A stretch of DNA of 58,590 nt from Gloeophyllum trabeum ATCC 11539 (Eukaryota; Basidiomycota; Agaricomycetes; Gloeophyllales; Gloeophyllaceae): positions 530,127-588,716 of the forward strand of contig NW_006920418.1 in NCBI RefSeq assembly GCF_000344685.1, given 5' to 3'. The notes under the pieces are model-generated. The model saw nothing but the letters and a program-made list of their open reading frames with translations. It made no database searches and had not been told where the DNA came from. Positions within the stretch are counted from its first letter, which is position 1; every line of letters starts with the position of its first letter. Position numbers and translations under genes: made by a program. Shown here piece by piece: positions 52,558 to 58,590 of this stretch.

Positions 52558-53075
52558 GGCCCCCTGAAAATACCCATAGAGGTCTGATACCAGATACCAA
52601 CTTTCCCCCCATTTTTACCGAAACCAAAATTACCATATTGGGATCTGTTTTACCCGAAAAGTATCCGACCTCTCGCCTTAGACGTGATTTTTACCGAAAC
52701 ATTGGTATCCAACCTGAGGGCTTGAGGATATTTATTTATTCACAAAAAAATTCCAGTGCCTGCGGTGATACCAGATTCAGTTATGTATGGGCTTTATGAG
52801 CCTCTCCGAGGTGCACTGGTGTATATGGAATTCAAGAATCTCACCACCTGATTATTGTGGCAAGTTGTGGCACTGTTGTGGCCATAATTGTTACCCAAAT
52901 AGTATCCGACCTTTGCTCTGGATGCCTGTTTTTACCCGAAAATTGGTATCCAAGATTGATCCCACCGGCAGGTCCTTTACCAAAACTGTATCAGACCTGG
53001 CACCCAGTTGAGGGTGATTTTTACCAAAACTGGTATCAGACCACTATGGGTATTTTCAGGGGGCCTGGCGACCTA
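52548..53075. mobile_element. 508-bp non-autonomous DNA transposon with 10-bp target duplication
   Basis: The element runs 52558-53065. Its left end begins GGCCCCCTGAAAATACCC and matches the inverse complement of the right end over 36 bases with one mismatch. The flanks are identical 10-bp direct repeats TGGCGACCTA (52548-52557 and 53066-53075), a clean target-site duplication. There is no transposase frame. The interior carries at least six related words of the type TTTTTACC(C)(G)AAAA followed by (T)GGTATC(C/A) and GACC, in the neighbourhood of both ends (for example 52610, 52650, 52690, 52900, 52930, 52978, 53020), likely subterminal transposase-binding repeats. A 9-11 bp duplication points to a Mutator-like (MULE) MITE (family knowledge); the superfamily is inference. 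The perfect duplication suggests a recent insertion. Confidence 0.88.
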
Positions 53076-54260
53076 CATACTATGATCATGATCTACCTCT
53101 TAGCGGCAGGGGTATATTGAGTTTTCGCTACGGTTACGAAATTGTCTCAGGCTATCCCGTTGCGGCTGGAAGGACGTGTCACGACGAGCATGAGAGTATC
53201 CGACATCAGACATACTAGTACTAGTACTTAGTGAGTTCTGAAAACCACTCCAGGCCCTGGCATTCAGTGAGATCCTCTCTGGGGGAATGTTTCGGGAATG
53301 CATGTAGGAAAGATCAGGATGAGTGCTTTCTTCCATGCTTATGATAAGTTTATGTCTCACCCGCAATACCGGTCCTCTACATACCGTACCGAAATTAGAT
53401 TAGTCTCCCATATCGGACTGGCTTCGCTGAACATATCATACCCGGCTGAGAATGTGAATTGTTCAAGATAGAAGACTCGCAATCGACAACATATCCCGTT
53501 CCGTTCACTCTGTTTGGACACGCTCAAGGAAACGGAGCCTGCCTGCGGAAATACCTTGATTCTTACCAAACACGCGTAGGTCCCTTTCCACACAGCGAAG
53601 ATGCACCAATGATCAAATTGGTCAGTTCTGCAGAGCTCGGCCGACAATTTTGTCCCCGTAGTTTCGCCATGCCCTCAAGGCTATCTTAGTGGTGCCCTTC
53701 GGCATCTTACTTAGGCCGGCTTTCACTGACCGAAGGCCAGGACCGCTGTAATCACATCGAGGCCCAAGTTCGCTTGCCCTCATATCAGGTTTCGATAATG
53801 TCCAGTTTCTATCGACAGGTTTCGTACCCGGGGAGTTTCTCTCGTCGATCCCGACTTGATGAACTCCCAAGCATTGGTCATCCGCGCCACTGTGGCGCGA
53901 GTGTGGCTTTACTGGTACCACCCTCATGGTCCCTCGCTGCTGAGCGCTGAACTCCGACATCGGAGCTGCTATGCTATCTTTTGCCATTGGTCAATAAGCA
54001 CATTGAGTGTATATCGTGCATAGGCGTATGTTCTCATCCTTCTAATAGATGGCTGCTTTCATCTTGATATATTGATGTTATCAGACGGGTCAGGTTCTGC
54101 ACAAACCCCGGTGGGACACAGTGGGTCCATTTGGGCAGATACGAGTATAGAGGCCATCCAACAGGGATAGTGCGGTGCGACATATAATGCCCCACACACG
54201 CCCGCTATGTCTCCGTTTCTTCTTGTGTCATATCTCTATCTCCCTCCTGCCCGTGCGATA
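53076..54260. other. Gene-poor stretch between the transposon and DUF6533 copy B
   Basis: No supportable gene. A 121-codon minus-strand frame (53987-53622) has no family features. A short self-complementary run ACTAGTACTAGTACT lies at 53214-53228. The last 200 bases are the upstream region of copy B. Confidence 0.4.
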
Positions 54261-55842
54261 ATGGATACATGGGGGACCGGGACCACTTTCTCGACAGCAG
54301 CAGAGAGTACTGCGTCGCATTGTCTATTCTGTAAGTGCCCCAAACGTAAATCTGACATCGTATCCTAAAGTTTCTCCGACTCTGTGAGCAGCGGTCTTTG
54401 CGTCGTTATACTTCTGTCACTTTGGTACGTCGCTTTTCCGTACATCGGTTGGCGCTGCACTCTAACCGACGATACGGCCTCAGTGTCGACGATACCACTA
54501 GAGGTTAGTGTGTCACCGATGCTTCCAGACCGGATGATCAATTACTGAAGTCTGCGCAGGTTGAAGTTATGTGGGTAAGAAGGGTTTCACTCAATTCTTG
54601 AACTTGTTAACCGCTTCCTTTTTCTCAGCCTACTAGGTGGACGTGGCTGAAGGTCTTGTATCTACTGGCGAGCTTCTATGTCCGGCACATCTTTATTTAG
54701 GCAGGTCCTAATATGATTTCCTCGCCCAGAATAGGTACTCGGGGCTTGGATACTCCATCATAATCATCCTTACTGTATTCTCAGACGCTGTCAATTGGAG
54801 GTCAGTTATCGTCCGGTTTTGTTTTCGTGAGAGCGACACTGATGATAGATGATGAAGGATTCTAGGATATGTAACTCAAACCGAGGGTTTCTCCGGTATG
54901 TCCCTCAAGGAATGAACAATATCGTAGAATTGTAAAATACATAGAAGGAAGATCCCCTCTGAGTCTAGCAGGTTCGTCCGTCCGAACTGGACCTATGATC
55001 CGTAATTCACGGTCATCGCTCCTATCCTTTCAGGCCTTGTCATAGTTACAATTATCGAAGGTCGGTCAGCCGTGTAATAGCTTTGGGTCCACATTATCAT
55101 AGACCTCTTAATAGTGATCTTGCAAATGAGGCTGCATGCCTTCTTTGAATACCGTAAGTGGGACGGATGCTTGGCAAATTCGACACTTATGTGTCGCAGA
55201 CCGCGGCATACTCGGACTTGTATCCATTGTCTTCGCGGTGGAACTCGCTGCCACCTTGTACTTCGCCATACCATCCAGTGGCGCTCTGGAGGCGGACGCG
55301 GATGCAGGCGGTATCGGGTTCATATTGTAAGTTCGCGGAAACATTAGGAATGTATTGCCCATCAATCAAACGCGTAAAGCTTGCCGACTCTAGTGTTCGA
55401 TATCCTTATGCTGTCCCTGTTCCTGCACAGAATAGTTCAACATTCAAAGACTCGAGAGAGGATGGGAATGCCTGCGTTCTGGGGATACGGTGGACGCCTG
55501 GTGTTTATACTCACTCGGGATACCTTGTGGTACTATCTGTGGTGCGTGTACCAACTCCGACCTTTTTTGTGATGCTGCACGCCAACACCTCTCTCCGGAT
55601 ATCACTCACGTTTTATGGCTAGTGTCACTGCCACTTTGGCAAGCTGCATACTGATCGATGTTCTTTCCGACGGCCAGAGTGTGTCGTTCGAGCCATATCC
55701 CTGGATGGTGGTTATTCCGACCATTCTAATGAACAACATGGTCTTGAATCTACGACACGCGGGGATGAGAGGGGTAACGGACAGACAGTCTAGCACATTG
55801 CCGAGCTGCCTGGATATACCACTTCATATTCTCAAGCGTTGA
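54261..55842 (+). CDS. DUF6533 membrane protein, copy B (likely intact)
   Basis: A member of the large agaricomycete family of multi-pass membrane proteins of unknown function. It starts MDTWGTGTTFSTAAESTASH. Small exons then give SVFASLYFCHF, VSTIPLE, VEVMW and PTRWTWLKVLYLL, joined to NRYSGLGYSIIIILTVFSDA and VNW (acceptor at 54729). The exon before NRY is followed by GCGAGC, so this intron (54668-54729, 62 nt, branch-like CTAAT) would be GC-AG. Later segments: RGILGLVSIVFAVELAATLY, then VLPTLVFDILMLSLFLHRIV (a conserved cytosolic loop and helix), RLVFILTRDTLWYYL, and PYPWMVVIPTILMNNMVLNL, RHAGMRG, with a stop at 55842. Family matches are the E-V-E-x-x-W start, the LLNRY motif, the RD-x-x-x-YYL block and the final LNLR. 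Not every exon junction is fixed. Confidence 0.7.
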
Positions 55843-57955
55843 AGGTTGCAATGAAGACACATCAATTCATGCTTTCATTTGTTGTTTTCTCCTTCATTTC
55901 TGGACTCACTCTCTGCCGTGTCGCGAACCGTGGGACGAACAGAAAGCGCTCGGGTGACATCTCCAGATTTATCGAGCCTGCTGCTGGACAAAGGCTGTAC
56001 CTACTTCTCCCACCTTCGACCACCCATCTCATGCCCGCCGGCCTCTGCTTTGGATTGCCTCATCCCGCTCTGGCGAGCATTGAGCTTATATCGTCGCAGT
56101 AGTGCAGAAGATGGTACACTTCACTTCTCAATGGCTTCGAGCTGAGTAACAATGTATAGTTTGTCGCAGTTCGCTTGACAAGCCCGCACTAATTGTTCGT
56201 AAATGGGGCAGGAACGGGACGGAGTCTTATCGGACCGCATAAGGGTCAATATCACCCCGGCCGCATCTGAGACGCCATTGTAAGCGGAACCTTGGTTCTG
56301 GCGCCAGCAGTCGTAGACGCCGCTGAGCACTCGGGCATATGTTTGGTTGTAGGACATGCTCCGAATGTGTCAAGATATCATCTTTTGAGCAGGGCTTCCC
56401 GCCAGAAATCTCGTCGACGTTTGTCTTGTGTGCCATGCACACCGGAGCCCTCGACACGCCTGTGCTCCCCACGGCTTTGTGTTCACCGCAAGGCGGTCTT
56501 TCTCCCCTCGTGAACCCTTGCTGCTCCACATTACTTCTGCTGCAGCAACCTATCACGCTGTACAGGATCCCCTTCGAAACTCTCCCTTGATGAACCGGAT
56601 TTTGCGATTCTACACGCACGTCAGAACGGCTTCGACAGGAGGTGAAGGAATGGTGTGAGTGGTCCCTCCCTGATTTCCGAAGTACGCGGTTGGTATGAAG
56701 TCCTACTTTCCAATTAGTCCCTTTCGCACGTCGGTGTAACCTGTTTATTTACCTCTCTTACCCTGTCCTTCGCCAAAACTGTTGTCCTCACACTCCCCTC
56801 AAGACATTACCCCGGCAATCCTCCCGGTCGTATCAGATGAAATACGACATCTCCCTTCGTCCGTGACCGAACTTGGGGCCTTCGAGAGTGTTGGCCATTG
56901 CTTCAACAAGGACATCGGTGTCTCGAGTCACAGTGTCGTCCATGTACGTGTATTTAGGTCGCCGTGCTTCATATCAGTATCGCTCCAGGAACTACTGAGG
57001 TAGTTATCTATTCCGATAGGGTTCCCATGCACCTGAGCTCAGCCCACCGCACAAACATGATCTGGTTGATGACAGTATTCCATGGGGACTGGCTGAGATG
57101 ATTGTTACCTTTAGGCTCATAAAATCACTGATGACATCCCTGCGGCGTGTATGGGACTTGACCGATATCATCATGCGACTGGGCTCCGGTGTTGAACTGC
57201 GATGTGGACGTTGCTATTCCAGATTCAGTGTGATGGCCCTCGCGTCACATTACGATCATGTTGGCCATAGATAGGCGGTTATTTCCAGTGTCATCTCCCA
57301 CATCGCTCTCGACGTGCAATTTGTTTTTCAGGCAGCGCGGCGACTACTGAGACGGTGTTTCATGCGAGTCACCTTTTCGCCTTCAGGCCAGTTGCCTATG
57401 TGGATACACCCCAGTGCTTGATATCAGCTGCCAGTGGTACGTCTACTCAACGTCTAGCACTGTTACATCGTGATGCCGTATCTGGATGCCAACATCCCCT
57501 CTCTTCGATTACGGGGATGGCAACCGTGGTCTCTGTTTACTACAACTGCATCATGATAGCAGCGATGGAACGTTGTCACTGGCCAGTGGCTCCTCCCGCA
57601 GCGCACTTACTGCACCCCAGGATCAACGGTGCGTGCCCATCATATCTTGCATCGAAGGACCTTCCCATTGCTCTGATATAGATGGCTGCTCTCATTGTGT
57701 CATGCCGATATGATACAATTCGACAGATATCCGAGTCGTTCCGCATGTACCCAAGCGATATGGAGTTCATTGATACGAGATGACCATCGACCATATTCCA
57801 TATCATACTAGTACTATGATGCAATCACCGTGACACGTATAAATCTTCGTACATGCATGCCGTGCTTCTGGCACTGTGCCTCGTACCACGCTTCCTCTCT
57901 TATTATCGCATAATGCAAGACCCAGGGAGCGGATGGGAGGATACCACATCACGTT
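55843..57955. other. Gene-poor stretch downstream of DUF6533 copy B
   Basis: More than 2 kb without a supportable gene. Open frames on both strands are short and lack family text. A minus-strand frame (56357-56121) reads somewhat protein-like (GVYDCWRQNQGSAYNGVSDA) but I cannot place it. Decayed DUF6533-type sequence may be present but is not readable. Confidence 0.4.
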
Positions 57956-58060
57956 GTGTGGCCGGTAAATTCTATTGCATGGGAATCGGATGCAAATGGT
58001 AACACTGTGTGTTCAGCAGTCCTGGCGTCTTTATATCTCTGTCACTTCTGTATGTTGAAT
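57956..58060 (+). pseudogene. DUF6533 fragment, copy C (truncated)
   Basis: The frame reads CSAVLASLYLCHF and then a donor-like GTATGT. This matches the second exon of copy B (SVFASLYFCHF followed by GTACGT) and of copy A (CFTIMYRCHF). Upstream, MWPVNSIAWESD resembles the MWP start of copy A. The sequence after 58060 is unrelated to the next exons of copies A and B, so the copy is cut off. Confidence 0.45.
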
Positions 58061-58590
58061 TCCGAGATTTGGGAATGCCGTGGCGCCGTTGATAAGCCTC
58101 AGGATCGTCTGACCCCCGAAAACGCGGACTCAGCACATCGTACAAGCCCTCCGGAGCTTATTCGACACAGCACTCACACGCCACTAGGCTTCTATGGGCT
58201 CTAAAGAATTGCTCTATTTAGCTCCGGACTTCCTAGCATCCCCAAGATATACACGGACCCATTCCACGATTTATCTCCGCAAACGCAAGCTCCGAGGTGA
58301 CTTAATCTATGCGACTTCTAGGCGAATTAGCTCCGGGGCCCACGGACACTTCCATCGAGGGGCGTCGTCCTCATTCCCACCCTCCAGCATACTCCCTCTC
58401 TTGTTTCCATCAAAATACCGAAGGTGCGGACGCATACGAGTCACCATGAGGCCAGCATCAGTCAGCAAGCGGCCGGAGGTAATTAGCACGTGACCGGCGC
58501 GTCACACGGAGTGATGGGACCGCTTGGATCAGGTGGCGGAGCATCGAGGCGACCTCTAGGGGCTGGGATGAGCAAGTAGGAGTGCAAGAG
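58061..58590. other. Right-edge sequence without recognisable gene
   Basis: Short overlapping frames only (for example 58194-58493 plus, 58489-58307 minus). None carries a motif I can support. Confidence 0.35.

Noticed and set aside
53622..53987. 121-codon minus-strand open frame (MAKDSIAAPMSEFSAQQRG)
   Set aside because: No family text, no splice context, and composition typical of chance translation. Not listed as a gene.
56121..56619. Overlapping minus-strand frames near 56.3 kb
   Set aside because: One reads slightly protein-like, but there is no recognisable motif, no clear start and no neighbouring exon.

Overview
The window is nuclear DNA of a filamentous basidiomycete, probably an agaricomycete (a polypore or a relative is a guess). 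Three things point there: dense 50-65 nt GT-AG introns, several exons under 30 nt, and families typical of that group (DUF6533 membrane proteins, basidiomycete F-box proteins, Myb/SANT regulators). There are no bacterial-type operons, and I found no tRNA, rRNA or CRISPR array. Protein reconstructions were done by hand from splice signals and reading-frame phase. Genes for which exon coordinates are listed close to an exact open reading frame.

Left part (1-12 kb): a TA-flanked miniature inverted-repeat element (911-1544); a 14-exon secreted type B carboxylesterase (minus); a pair of diverged direct repeats; an unrecognised 710-residue serine-rich protein (plus); a 13-exon secreted agmatinase/arginase-family protein (plus); and, convergent with it, an alpha-methylacyl-CoA racemase/CoA-transferase family III gene (minus).

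Middle part (12-35 kb): a full ABCC (Yor1-type) transporter, a Dbp6/DDX51 DEAD-box helicase and a cytochrome b5-acyl-CoA dehydrogenase fusion, all minus. A CoA-dependent acyltransferase follows, divergent from the dehydrogenase. Next come an F-box gene that looks frameshifted, a Myb/AT-hook regulator (minus), and the mRNA export receptor MEX67 (plus), divergent from the regulator.

Right part (35-58.6 kb): an ankyrin-repeat protein (plus), an FAD monooxygenase (plus), a decayed DUF6533 membrane-protein copy (plus), a SANT-like regulator (minus), the HOPS subunit VPS39/VAM6 (minus) and the AAA-ATPase RIX7 (minus). After these lies a 508-bp inverted-repeat transposon with a perfect 10-bp target duplication, then a second, largely intact DUF6533 gene and a third truncated copy near the right edge.

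Most genes are conserved housekeeping functions: 60S ribosome maturation (DBP6, RIX7), export (MEX67), vacuole fusion (VPS39) and lipid or acyl-CoA metabolism (racemase, dehydrogenase, esterase). I see no biosynthetic cluster or defence island. The novelty lies in gene architecture (9-, 14-, 15- and 18-nt coding exons, some carrying catalytic motifs), two miniature transposons with clean boundaries, and a DUF6533 family caught at different stages of decay.
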